From the NCBI GenBank assembly GCA_020631395.1, contig JAHDHI010000041.1:1-42325 (forward strand): a DNA stretch of 42,325 nucleotides, given 5' to 3'. This document shows, one piece after another, positions 8,638 to 16,680 of this stretch (position 1 is the first letter of the stretch; each line of letters starts with the position of its first letter). The translations under genes were made by a program, and so were the position numbers. The notes below the pieces were generated by a model that saw only the letters and a list, made by a program, of their open reading frames with translations, was not told the origin of the DNA and ran no database searches. The stretch is from Bizionia sp. (GTDB taxonomy: Bacteria; Bacteroidota; Bacteroidia; Flavobacteriales; Flavobacteriaceae).

Positions 8638-9333
8638 CTATTTTTCAAATATTGCGACTGCCCTGACTGGAGAACCGGTTCCTCCCCTTATTTTCAATGG
8701 CAATCCAATAAACCTGAATCGACCTCTTCCAACAAGTAGGTGAAGATTTATCATATTCTCATAATGGGTAAATCCCAGTTCTCCACAAATGTTATGTACT
8801 TCTTTATTTGAAACTCCTGGAACACCTGGGGACATTGTCTCCACTCCAAATGCGGATACCCCTCTATTTCCCAACCACCAAGCTGCTTCTATTGTTATGC
8901 CAGGTCCTTTCCCCCAGTTTGCTGTTTCAAAATGTTTTCTATAGTGATTGGTGTACAATAAAACAGTATCTCCTTTTTTAATCTCCAAGGCTTCTTTTTT
9001 GCAAGCGTCTTCTATTTCTTCAGATGTTATCAAGTCCTTTAATCCCTTGTGTGAAAAATCCAAGCAAATCCCTTCTGTATAAAACATGGACAAAGGCATC
9101 GTATCTATGGATTGCCCCTCATACTCCTTTGCCATATGGTTGATCGCATCGACGTGTGTTCCTGTATGTTCTCCCAATTCCATCTTATAGACGCTGGGTG
9201 TACTCGTTTCTGGGTTTTCGATGCCATCCCATTCTTCATGGGTATTGTGAACGGTAATGTTTACCTGTGGCAAACTCTTATAAACAGGCATTCCCGTGTA
9301 AATTTCTTGGCTTAAATCTATTATTTCTGTCAT
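8638..9333 (-). CDS. Cyclase family protein (kynurenine formamidase-like metal hydrolase)
   Basis: This 231-aa member of the cyclase/KynB fold has the metal-binding motif HTGTHVDAINH (residues about 56-66), with an early LSQEIYTGMPVY strand typical of the family. These enzymes are usually Zn- or Mn-dependent amidohydrolases, such as arylformamidase. The specific substrate cannot be assigned, since no other tryptophan-degradation gene is nearby. The serine hydrolase follows 16 bases later on the same strand, so the two are probably cotranscribed. A consensus -7 box lies 32 bases before the ATG. Confidence 0.9.
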   Translation of the reverse strand: MTEIIDLSQEIYTGMPVYKSLPQVNITVHNTHEEWDGIENPETSTPSVYKMELGEHTGTHVDAINHMAKEYEGQSIDTMPLSMFYTEGICLDFSHKGLKDLITSEEIEDACKKEALEIKKGDTVLLYTNHYRKHFETANWGKGPGITIEAAWWLGNRGVSAFGVETMSPGVPGVSNKEVHNICGELGFTHYENMINLHLLVGRGRFRFIGLPLKIRGGTGSPVRAVAIFEK

Positions 9334-9364
9334 TGAATGTTAATTGATCTTTAAAAAGAACAAT

Positions 9365-9372
9365 CAAAGTTA
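9365..9372 (-). promoter_or_regulatory. -7 box for the cyclase-hydrolase operon
   Basis: The minus strand reads TAACTTTG, an exact TAnnTTTG match, giving an expected leader of about 30 bases before the ATG at 9333. No convincing TTG -33 element is seen. Confidence 0.5.
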
Positions 9373-9503
9373 TGGGTTTTAATTCTTTTAAATCTGCTAA
9401 TTTTTAAGAGAAATCAAATTCGTTGTTGTTTTGAACTCATTACCAATCCAAAGAAGTTTTTCAACTCAGCAAGAATGGAAAAGTAATTACTTCAACTACT
9501 AGA

Positions 9504-9511
9504 TACATTTG
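9504..9511 (+). promoter_or_regulatory. -7 box for the AraC-type regulator
   Basis: TACATTTG matches TAnnTTTG exactly and ends 18 bases before the ATG at 9530. A -33 TTG is not evident. Confidence 0.5.
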
Positions 9512-9529
9512 TAACATAAATACGAAGAA

Positions 9530-10390
9530 ATGAACATACAGAAAAACAACAAAGCTTTTTATGTCGAAAGACTAAACTTGATCGTTGAATACATTCATAA
9601 CAATCTGGATGGTAAAATCGACATTAAAACGCTGGCGGAGCTCTCAAATTTTTCTCCTTTTCATTTTCATCGTATCAGTAGAGCGCTTTTAGGCGAACCC
9701 ATTGGAGCATACATTTCCAGGACGCGTGTGGAAACTGCAGCCAAGATGATTCGTTATACCGATTTGGATATGGAGAGCATTGCTTACAACGTAGGTTTTG
9801 AAACACCTTCTTCCCTATCCAAGAAATTTAAAAGTCATTTTGGGGTTTCACCTACGGCGTATCGCAAAGACAAAATTTATTTAAAAAAACATGTTAACAC
9901 GATGGAAACAACATTGAATTTAAAGAAACCAAAGATTATGGACATTGAAGACAAGCAATGTATCTATTACAGAATGCAAGGTGCATACGCGACATTGGAT
10001 TACTCTAGTGCCTGGCCAAAACTATGGGCAGTGGTAAAAGCTCAAAAATTATTCACAAAGGGCATTGAACACATTGGCTTACCACACGATGACCCAAAGG
10101 TCACGAATGACGAGAAAATCCGTTACGATGCCTGTCTTGCAATTCATAAAGAAGCCAAACCCACAGGGGACATTGGAGTAAAGACGCTTAAAGGTGGTAA
10201 GTATGCCGTCTTTCTCTACCAAGGAAGCTATAGCCGCTTTGCAGACGTTTATGACCATATGTTCAACGATTGGCTATTGAGCACAAATTACAAGTTACGT
10301 GATGAACCTGTAAGAGAGAAATACATTAGTAACCCTGAACGAACGGAAGAACATAAATTGAAGACGGAATTTTACATTCCCATCTCCTAA
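9530..10390 (+). CDS. AraC-family regulator with GyrI-like effector-binding domain
   Basis: This 286-aa protein has an N-terminal AraC/XylS double HTH (residues about 10-115; SNFSPFHFHRISRALLGEP and VGFETPSSLSKKFKSHFGVSPTAYR) and a C-terminal GyrI/SbmC-like (Bacteroidota AraC_E) domain (about 125-286) of the kind that binds hydrophobic ligands. The order is like Rob, SoxS-type HTH plus an effector domain. It likely senses a small toxic compound and activates stress or efflux genes. No efflux genes are adjacent; the closest neighbours are the divergent cyclase operon and a secreted protein. It is followed by a strong terminator, so it is a single-gene unit. Confidence 0.92.
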   Translation: MNIQKNNKAFYVERLNLIVEYIHNNLDGKIDIKTLAELSNFSPFHFHRISRALLGEPIGAYISRTRVETAAKMIRYTDLDMESIAYNVGFETPSSLSKKFKSHFGVSPTAYRKDKIYLKKHVNTMETTLNLKKPKIMDIEDKQCIYYRMQGAYATLDYSSAWPKLWAVVKAQKLFTKGIEHIGLPHDDPKVTNDEKIRYDACLAIHKEAKPTGDIGVKTLKGGKYAVFLYQGSYSRFADVYDHMFNDWLLSTNYKLRDEPVREKYISNPERTEEHKLKTEFYIPIS

Positions 10391-10419
10391 AAATTACTCT
10401 CACATTTAAAATAACGAAC

Positions 10420-10451
10420 AAATGGTCGATGATAGCATCTCGACCATTTTT
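10420..10451 (+). terminator. Terminator of the AraC-type regulator gene
   Basis: A perfect 10-bp stem (AAATGGTCGA/TCGACCATTT) closes a 10-base loop and runs into Ts. It lies 30 bases after the stop codon. Confidence 0.85.
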
Positions 10452-10566
10452 CATAATCCTTTTTCAATGAAAAATTATCTGTGAGGTTTAAAAACCCATA
10501 ATATCATTTTACCAAGCGAATCGAGTGTTTCAGAAATTGAACACCAAAACGAATTGCATACGACGG

Positions 10567-10574
10567 TACTTTTG
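10567..10574 (+). promoter_or_regulatory. -7 box for the T9SS cargo gene
   Basis: TACTTTTG matches TAnnTTTG exactly and lies 31 bases before the ATG at 10606. No well-spaced -33 TTG is visible. Confidence 0.5.
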
Positions 10575-10605
10575 AGCTATAATTTTAAACCATAAATAAT
10601 TTATC

Positions 10606-12165
10606 ATGAAAAACACAATCGTTATTATTCTTTTATTATTCTTCAACTACACCAATGCCCAATTTCTACAAAATGGAAGTTTTGAAACCATCAATGGCAG
10701 TACAAACATTCTACAAACGGCATTTACACAGCAACAATTGGGTCCAAATTGGTATGCTTACGAGAATACCAGTCCAAATGTAAAGTCCAACGGGTTTCAA
10801 AATGTAAATGCCACAAATGGAACCAAGTTCGCACACACATGGCATAAATTGGAAAGCTTGGGAGGTCCCAATTGGAAAAGAACAGGACAAGCCTTCTTTA
10901 TGTACTACCCAATGCAAGGAGGAGAGCACTACAACGTACAATTCGATTTGAAATCCAGTAAAACTGGAACTAGATTCTACGTCGTTGCCGTCAATGATTT
11001 AGTTCCAAATACCACTGGAACCCAAGTAAATCATATTTTACCTACCAATGCAACCAACAACCTGAACAACATCATCTCCAATACGGGACATAAGGAATTT
11101 GTAAATCCCATAAACAATTACATTGCCAATACAGGTTGGAATCCTAAATCCTATAATTTTCAGCCAACACAAAACTTCAAGTATTTACTATTCATTCCTT
11201 ACATTGAATTGAATGGTAGCAATCTTAGCACCAAACAAGCTGATTTCTACGTGGACAATGTTAAAATGACTGGAAATTTAGCATCTACGGTTTTCTCCAT
11301 GGCTTTGAATGGACAAGACTCTGACACCAACATAGGAATAAACATTTGCAGCGAAGAAGATGTCATCTTGGATGCTTCAAAATCCGTTGACACACATTTG
11401 CACCTTAGATCTTATGTTCAAATCAATCAACAAAATGGAAATGGAACGACATCCAAATGGTCCACACATACCATTTTTGGTTTACCGTTCAACCCAATAA
11501 ACATATCCCAACTATACGCTCAGGATGGTTTCTCTTTCTCCTCTCCTGCAGGTGTGCAAACTGAATATCGCGTTAAATATTCTTTCAACTCTGGACCAGG
11601 CAACCAATGGTTTTCAAGAACAATGAAGGTTATCGTAGATGGAGGACCAAACTTTAACTTTGGAGGAATGATAAATTGGATCAACATCAATGGTGGTTTT
11701 TCTGCGACTAGCAATGTAACAGATTTACCAGCTGGAAATTACTCCTATGAATGGTATGAAGGTACTACAACGAATACTCCAGTTATTGGTAGCACCAACG
11801 AAATCCAAGTATACAAGAGCGGAGAAGGCGATTATCCTTACACTGTAAGAGTAACAGATTTAAGCACAGGTTGTTCAGCTGTTAAAACCACTAGGATATC
11901 GTATCACCAAAAAGGTGGAAAACGCTCCTTTGGAAAGCAAGACAATAATACCTTTAAAGTATATCCAAACCCAGCAGCAGACCAAATAAATGTCTCGACT
12001 AATCGTGTTTACGACTCCGTAAACATCTATACGCTTAGAAACAATTTGGTAATTAAGACCAAGGGTAAAAAAATAGATGTATCCTCATTGAAGAAAGGCA
12101 TTTACATCATGAAATTTTTCAATGGAGACAAAATCGTTGAAACTAAAAAGATAATTAAGAACTAG
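10606..12165 (+). CDS. Secreted protein with type IX secretion C-terminal sorting domain
   Basis: This 519-aa protein has a signal peptide (residues 1-18, ending TNAQ) and a C-terminal type A sorting domain (FKVYPNPAADQINV, about 445-458, ending YIMKFFNGDKIVETKKIIK), so it should cross the outer membrane through PorSS/T9SS. The N-terminal half (about 19-225) has the QNGSFE start and the FYVDNVKMTG end seen in jelly-roll carbohydrate-binding-like domains. The middle (about 230-430) looks like Ig/PKD-type beta domains (SYEWYEG, YPYTVRVTD). No catalytic motif is visible. It is probably a surface adhesin or polymer-binding protein. It has its own promoter and a strong terminator. Confidence 0.9.
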   Translation: MKNTIVIILLLFFNYTNAQFLQNGSFETINGSTNILQTAFTQQQLGPNWYAYENTSPNVKSNGFQNVNATNGTKFAHTWHKLESLGGPNWKRTGQAFFMYYPMQGGEHYNVQFDLKSSKTGTRFYVVAVNDLVPNTTGTQVNHILPTNATNNLNNIISNTGHKEFVNPINNYIANTGWNPKSYNFQPTQNFKYLLFIPYIELNGSNLSTKQADFYVDNVKMTGNLASTVFSMALNGQDSDTNIGINICSEEDVILDASKSVDTHLHLRSYVQINQQNGNGTTSKWSTHTIFGLPFNPINISQLYAQDGFSFSSPAGVQTEYRVKYSFNSGPGNQWFSRTMKVIVDGGPNFNFGGMINWININGGFSATSNVTDLPAGNYSYEWYEGTTTNTPVIGSTNEIQVYKSGEGDYPYTVRVTDLSTGCSAVKTTRISYHQKGGKRSFGKQDNNTFKVYPNPAADQINVSTNRVYDSVNIYTLRNNLVIKTKGKKIDVSSLKKGIYIMKFFNGDKIVETKKIIKN

Positions 12166-12187
12166 CATACACTTAAGCCTTAAAATA

Positions 12188-12223
12188 AAAAAGCCTAGGT
12201 AAGTAACATTACCTAGGCTTTTT
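12188..12223. terminator. Bidirectional terminator between convergent genes
   Basis: A perfect 15-bp stem (AAAAAGCCTAGGTAA against its complement) closes a 6-base loop, with A/T runs on both sides. It serves the secreted-protein gene on the plus strand and the nitronate monooxygenase-like gene on the minus strand. Confidence 0.93.
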
Positions 12224-12241
12224 CTATTGCTCCTTTATTAT

Positions 12242-13189
12242 TTAATTGACCAATTTGGCTACAATGTCCTTAACGGCTAATATGGCATTGGTGTGCTCTA
12301 TGCTAGGACCTGCCACCCAAACTGTTTTGTATGTTGCTTTTGTTGCTGCTTTTTCCGTTGCTTTCATTCCTATCGAAAAACGAATCATCTTCACCCATTT
12401 CTTCAATTTGCGATTCTTGTTCAATATCCGTTCAATCCACGTTTGCTTTGTTCCTATTTTTTGGACATATGGCGTGTTGATTACAGTACATGGCGTTCCT
12501 GATATACGCTCCGTCATTATGATGTCCTTTGCTCCATAGTCCACACATGCTTGCTTGTACTCATCCGTTACTCCTGCTTCTATGGATGCTATGAAGGGGC
12601 TTCCTACAGAAACGCCTTCAGCTCCATAGCTCAACATCTTGTCTATGTCTGCCTTACAGCCAACTCCTCCAGCAGATATAACTGGGATGTTCAAATTGAC
12701 ATTTAACAAGCTTGTTAATTCTTGAGGAGACAAACTGCCTCGATGCCCTCCTGCTTCGTTGTTTACAGCTATTGCAGCATCTGCTCCCAATTGTTCTACC
12801 TTTTGAGCAAAACGCAAATCGGTAACATCACAAAACACCTTAATTCCAACCTTGTGAGCTTGTTTTATGGTTTCTTCTGGGCTTCCCAATGACGTTATGA
12901 TAAAGTCACAGCCTTCTTCGCAGATTACCCGCAGCTGTTCCTTGTATTTAAGATTCGATTTATTTACTATCAAATTGAATCCATACGCTCCTCCTTCGAC
13001 CTTATTTGCTTTCAATTCTTGTATTGCTGCTCGCAATTCTTCCAAGGTTCTATAATTAAGAGCTGGAATGCAACCCGCAATTCCTCCCTTCATGGCTTCG
13101 GTAACCATGTCTACATTAGAGACCAAAAACATTGGTGCTTGTATTATTGGGTATTTAACCTTTAAAAGTTGTGTGAGTTTGGTATTCAT
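12242..13189 (-). CDS. Nitronate monooxygenase-like FMN enzyme (NMO/enoyl reductase FabK fold)
   Basis: This 315-aa TIM-barrel flavoprotein starts with the family signature (LTQLLKVKYPIIQAPMFLVS). It carries NNEAGGHRGS, with the active-site His, and the FMN phosphate site VISAGGVG ... GAEGVSVGSPFIAS. The NMO family oxidises alkyl nitronates such as propionate-3-nitronate; related proteins include FabK-type enoyl-ACP reductases, and the C-terminus here (RISGTPCTVINTPYVQKIG) leans toward the general NMO-like group. The gene is monocistronic, with a -7 box upstream and a shared terminator downstream. Confidence 0.9.
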   Translation of the reverse strand: MNTKLTQLLKVKYPIIQAPMFLVSNVDMVTEAMKGGIAGCIPALNYRTLEELRAAIQELKANKVEGGAYGFNLIVNKSNLKYKEQLRVICEEGCDFIITSLGSPEETIKQAHKVGIKVFCDVTDLRFAQKVEQLGADAAIAVNNEAGGHRGSLSPQELTSLLNVNLNIPVISAGGVGCKADIDKMLSYGAEGVSVGSPFIASIEAGVTDEYKQACVDYGAKDIIMTERISGTPCTVINTPYVQKIGTKQTWIERILNKNRKLKKWVKMIRFSIGMKATEKAATKATYKTVWVAGPSIEHTNAILAVKDIVAKLVN

Positions 13190-13211
13190 TTTATCATTGT
13201 CGTTAGTGACA

Positions 13212-13219
13212 CAAATATA
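13212..13219 (-). promoter_or_regulatory. -7 box for the nitronate monooxygenase-like gene
   Basis: The minus strand reads TATATTTG, an exact TAnnTTTG match 23 bases before the ATG at 13189. Confidence 0.5.
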
Positions 13220-13290
13220 ATCATAAAAATATTATGCTTGCATAACTTTTTTAAATAGACTAAATTATATTGAATAAATTGAAAAACAAA

Positions 13291-13318
13291 AAGCGCAACC
13301 ATATGGATGATTGCGCTT
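13291..13318 (-). terminator. Terminator of the LRR gene
   Basis: A 12-bp stem with one mismatch starts AAGCGCAACCAT and closes a 4-base loop. On the minus strand a TTTTTGTTTTT run follows. The core GCGCAACCAT recurs in the dnaK terminator at 14557. Confidence 0.8.
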
Positions 13319-13361
13319 GTTTACAAATAAAGTGATTTAATCTTTTTTCAAGTATTGCTAT

Positions 13362-14471
13362 TTATTGCTTTATGATTTTGAATTTGGACAACGTACCATT
13401 CATATGCCTAATGTTAAGTAGATATATTCCGTTATGCAAATCGGATAGATCAATACGATTGTCAATTACATCTTTGTTTATTTTCTGCCCCAATAGATTG
13501 GTCATGAAAACTTCGGAGTGTTGCAAAGAGTTAAAACCTTTGAAATTCAATAAACCCGAAGTAGGGTTTGGATAGATTTGAACCTCTAATTCACTCTCAA
13601 AACCATCAACATTCAATGTATTAACACAAACAGCAATGCTTTCAGAAAAGGTAGTTGTTGCATCGATCTTTGTCCAATTGGCAGTACTCCAATTTACATC
13701 ATCAACATATACATTAGTTAGGTTCGGATTGTTTTCAACATTGAAAAAACTATTGTTTGAGATGTTCGCATTGTTGCCATTTCTCAAGTCCACACTTGTA
13801 AGCAAATTGTCATGCAACCAAACCAAATTCAAGTCATCGTTTCCACATAACTTCACTTCTCCTACAAATTCATTCCCATTCAATGCAAACCTTGTCAACA
13901 ATGGCATGGAAGAAAAAATATCAGGTATGGTTCCAGATAGCTTGTTGTTACTGAGCCAAAAATATCTCAATGCCGTCAAGTTTCCATACGTACTTGGAAT
14001 GTTACCAGTTATTTGAGTATCTTCTATTGAAAGCGTCTCCAAATTGGTCAAATTACCAATTTCGCTTGGTAAAATCCCTGCCAATGAAGGGCAAGCCCAT
14101 AATTGCAAATCCTTCAATTCGCTCAGATTGCCTATTTCAACAGGAATCTCTCCAGACAAATCTTGATTCCCAACAAAAATAAAGTGTTGTAGTTTTGAGA
14201 AATCTCCAACACTGGTAGGTAGAGTTCCATTCAGATTGTTATTGCTCAAATCTATAGAAGTAACATAATCCTGTCCTTCAATGTTACTTACCGTCACACC
14301 ATGCCAGGTACTTACCGTAGAGCTGGACAACCAATTGCCATTATTAGTCCATAAAGCTCCATTCGTTGAGTTGTACAAAGCCATCAATGCATCTTTTTCA
14401 ATTTGTGAAACTTGAGATATAGCAGCAGAAGAAATAAAGATAAAGCCTACTAGAAGTAATAGTTTTTTCAT
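13362..14471 (-). CDS. Secreted plant-type leucine-rich-repeat protein with T9SS sorting domain
   Basis: This 369-aa protein has a signal peptide (1-19, ending AISQ) and an N-terminal cap of the plant LRR type (EKDALMALYNSTNGALWTNN, then NWLSSSTVSTWHGVTVSN). About six repeats of roughly 24 residues follow (IGNLTNLETLSIEDTQITGNIPS and similar), and the T9SS type A sorting domain is at the C-terminus (VQIYPNPTSGLLNFKG, ending LSKFKIIKQ). It is presumably a cell-surface binding protein. Promoter and terminator bracket it as a single-gene unit between dnaK and the nitronate monooxygenase-like gene. Confidence 0.92.
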   Translation of the reverse strand: MKKLLLLVGFIFISSAAISQVSQIEKDALMALYNSTNGALWTNNGNWLSSSTVSTWHGVTVSNIEGQDYVTSIDLSNNNLNGTLPTSVGDFSKLQHFIFVGNQDLSGEIPVEIGNLSELKDLQLWACPSLAGILPSEIGNLTNLETLSIEDTQITGNIPSTYGNLTALRYFWLSNNKLSGTIPDIFSSMPLLTRFALNGNEFVGEVKLCGNDDLNLVWLHDNLLTSVDLRNGNNANISNNSFFNVENNPNLTNVYVDDVNWSTANWTKIDATTTFSESIAVCVNTLNVDGFESELEVQIYPNPTSGLLNFKGFNSLQHSEVFMTNLLGQKINKDVIDNRIDLSDLHNGIYLLNIRHMNGTLSKFKIIKQ

Positions 14472-14501
14472 TCGTCAATTATTGTTTTTTAAAATTAGGT
14501 G

Positions 14502-14509
14502 CGAATATA
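14502..14509 (-). promoter_or_regulatory. Promoter of the LRR gene
   Basis: The minus strand reads TATATTCG, one base off TAnnTTTG. A TTG lies 20 bases upstream (14530-14532 on the plus strand as CAA), giving the usual -33/-7 spacing. Confidence 0.5.
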
Positions 14510-14556
14510 TCAACTAAATAATTATAGCCCAATTAAAAATCAATTAACATCACAAA

Positions 14557-14588
14557 AAAAGCGCAACCATCTGAATGGTTGCGCTTTT
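14557..14588 (-). terminator. dnaK terminator
   Basis: A perfect 14-bp stem (AAAAGCGCAACCAT against its complement) closes a CTGA loop, with T-runs. It lies 24 bases after the dnaK stop codon. Confidence 0.92.
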
Positions 14589-14611
14589 AATTATGAAAAC
14601 ACTAAATTTAT

Positions 14612-16516
14612 TTATTTCACTTCTTCGAAATCTACATCTTCAACATTGTCACTTTCTGCCTCTACTGGTTCCCCTGCATTTGCATCTGGTCCAGGAGCTT
14701 CACCTTGAGCTTCTGCTTGTGCTTTGTACATTTCTTCACTCGCTACTTTCCAAGCTTCGTTTATTTTCTCCAAAGCTGGATCAATTACAGCCAAGTCTTT
14801 AGTTTCAAATGCTTTCTTAAGTTCTTCCAAAGCTTCTTCGATTGGTTGTTTCTTATCATCAGATAATTTATCCCCAAATTCTTTCAGTTGTTTTTCCGTT
14901 TGGAAAATCATAGAATCCGCTTCATTCAACTTCTTGGCATTTTCTGCAGCTTTCGCATCTGCTTCAGCATTCGCTTCAGCATCAGCCTTCATCTTTTGGA
15001 TTTCATCTTCTGTCAATCCAGAAGAAGCCTCGATACGAATGTCTTGTGTCTTGTTCGTTGCTTTATCAGTTGCAGATACTTTGATGATTCCATTTGCATC
15101 GATATCGAAAGTTACTTCGATTTGAGGAGTTCCTCTTTGTGCTGGTGGAATGCCATCCAAATGGAAACGACCAATTGTCTTATTGTCTCCTGCCATTGTA
15201 CGTTCACCTTGCAATACGTGAATTTCTACAGATGGCTGATTATCCGCAGCAGTTGAGAATACTTGTGATTTTTTGGTCGGAATAGTCGTATTGGCTTCTA
15301 TGAGTTTTGTCATTACATTACCCATTGTTTCAATACCAAGAGATAAAGGTGTTACGTCCAAAAGAAGTACATCTTTTACATCTCCTGTCAATACTCCTCC
15401 TTGAATTCCTGCTCCCAAAGATACAACCTCGTCTGGATTAACTCCTTTGCTTGGTGCTTTGCCAAAAAATTGCTCTACGGCCTTTTGTACTGCAGGAATA
15501 CGAGTAGAACCTCCTACCAATATAACTTCGTCAATATCGCTTTTTGACAACCCTGCTGCCTTTAGTGCAGATGCACAAGGCTCTATGGTTCTCTTTACCA
15601 AATCATCTATCAACTGTTCGAACTTAGCTCTTGTTAACGTACGTACCAAGTGTTTTGGTCCACTAGCTGTAGCCGTAATGTATGGTAAGTTTATTTCTGT
15701 TTGTTCTGAAGACGACAATTCTATTTTCGCTTTCTCTGCTGCTTCTTTCAAACGTTGCAAAGACATAGGGTCTTTACGTAAATCCATTCCTTCTTCTGCA
15801 TTGAACTCATCAGCCAACCAGTTAATGATTTTTTGATCAACATCATCACCTCCCAAGTGTGTATCTCCATCTGTAGACAATACTTCAAATACTCCATCTC
15901 CCAATTCCAAGATGGACACATCATGTGTACCTCCACCAAAATCGAATACGACTATCTTTTGGTCTGTTCCTTTTTTGTCCAATCCATAAGCCAATGCTGC
16001 TGCCGTTGGCTCATTGATGATACGACGAACTTTCAATCCTGATATTTCACCAGCTTCCTTAGTAGCCTGACGTTGTGCATCGTTAAAATATGCAGGCACA
16101 GTAATTACAGCCTCACTTACCGAAGTTCCCAAGTAATCCTCTGCAGTCTTCTTCATTTTTTGAAGAATCATTGCAGATAGTTCTTGTGGAGTATACAAAC
16201 GACCATCAATGTCCACACGTGGTGTGTCGTTATCTCCTTTTACTACTTTATAAGGTACGCGTTCTGCCTCTTTCTTAGATTCAGAATACTTGTTCCCCAT
16301 AAAACGTTTTATAGAATATACTGTTTTTGTTGGATTAGTTACCGCTTGTCTTTTTGCTGGGTCTCCAACTTTAATTTCTCCGCCTTCTACAAAAGCGATA
16401 ACTGAAGGTGTTGTACGTTTACCTTCTGCGTTTGGGATTACAACTGGCTCATTACCTTCCATTACAGAAACGCAAGAGTTCGTTGTTCCTAAATCGATTC
16501 CAATAATCTTACTCAT
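14612..16516 (-). CDS. dnaK: Chaperone DnaK (Hsp70)
   Basis: This ATP-dependent chaperone of 634 aa is full length. The nucleotide-binding domain opens with [18 protein letters not shown] and has the Hsp70 signatures [14 protein letters not shown] and [13 protein letters not shown]. The substrate-binding domain has [13 protein letters not shown] and the C-terminal lid ends with the Glu/Asp-rich tail [11 protein letters not shown]. The gene is alone: grpE and dnaJ are not adjacent, which is usual in Bacteroidota. Its 5' region lacks a TAnnTTTG box but holds a sigma-54-like element and a small inverted repeat, which may explain stress control. Confidence 0.98.
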   Translation of the reverse strand: MSKIIGIDLGTTNSCVSVMEGNEPVVIPNAEGKRTTPSVIAFVEGGEIKVGDPAKRQAVTNPTKTVYSIKRFMGNKYSESKKEAERVPYKVVKGDNDTPRVDIDGRLYTPQELSAMILQKMKKTAEDYLGTSVSEAVITVPAYFNDAQRQATKEAGEISGLKVRRIINEPTAAALAYGLDKKGTDQKIVVFDFGGGTHDVSILELGDGVFEVLSTDGDTHLGGDDVDQKIINWLADEFNAEEGMDLRKDPMSLQRLKEAAEKAKIELSSSEQTEINLPYITATASGPKHLVRTLTRAKFEQLIDDLVKRTIEPCASALKAAGLSKSDIDEVILVGGSTRIPAVQKAVEQFFGKAPSKGVNPDEVVSLGAGIQGGVLTGDVKDVLLLDVTPLSLGIETMGNVMTKLIEANTTIPTKKSQVFSTAADNQPSVEIHVLQGERTMAGDNKTIGRFHLDGIPPAQRGTPQIEVTFDIDANGIIKVSATDKATNKTQDIRIEASSGLTEDEIQKMKADAEANAEADAKAAENAKKLNEADSMIFQTEKQLKEFGDKLSDDKKQPIEEALEELKKAFETKDLAVIDPALEKINEAWKVASEEMYKAQAEAQGEAPGPDANAGEPVEAESDNVEDVDFEEVK

Positions 16517-16575
16517 AATAGTATATAATTTTATTTTTTATTGTGTTCTATTGTTTTTAATACGGTTAGTATAAG

Positions 16576-16591
16576 TCAATGATTGTGCCAA
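16576..16591 (-). promoter_or_regulatory. Sigma-54-like promoter candidate of dnaK
   Basis: The minus strand reads TTGGCACAATCATTGA. It has the -24 TTGGCAC block and a -12 TTGA at the exact spacing of the TTGGCACG-N4-TTGC consensus, with only the last C replaced. The start point would lie about 45-50 bases before the dnaK ATG. No enhancer-binding-protein gene is in the window. Confidence 0.4.
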
Positions 16592-16602
16592 CGAAAAATA
16601 AC

Positions 16603-16615
16603 TGACACGATGTCA
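16603..16615. promoter_or_regulatory. Inverted repeat upstream of the dnaK promoter
   Basis: TGACA-CGA-TGTCA is a perfect 5-bp inverted repeat with a 3-base centre, lying just upstream of the sigma-54-like element. It is a possible operator, or chance. Confidence 0.25.
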
Positions 16616-16625
16616 TAAAATAAAA

Positions 16626-16657
16626 AGCTCCAAAAAAGGAAAACCCTTTTTGGAGCT
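16626..16657 (-). terminator. Terminator of the VGIGTTTP surface-protein gene
   Basis: A 14-bp stem with one mismatch begins AGCTCCAAAAA and closes a 4-base A loop. A T-run follows on the minus strand, 24 bases past the stop codon. Confidence 0.85.
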
Positions 16658-16680
16658 AGTAATGAAAGTATAGGGATAAA

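Noticed and set aside
14724-15836. Several plus-strand ORFs of 120-133 aa inside dnaK
   Set aside because: Antisense shadows of a highly conserved gene.
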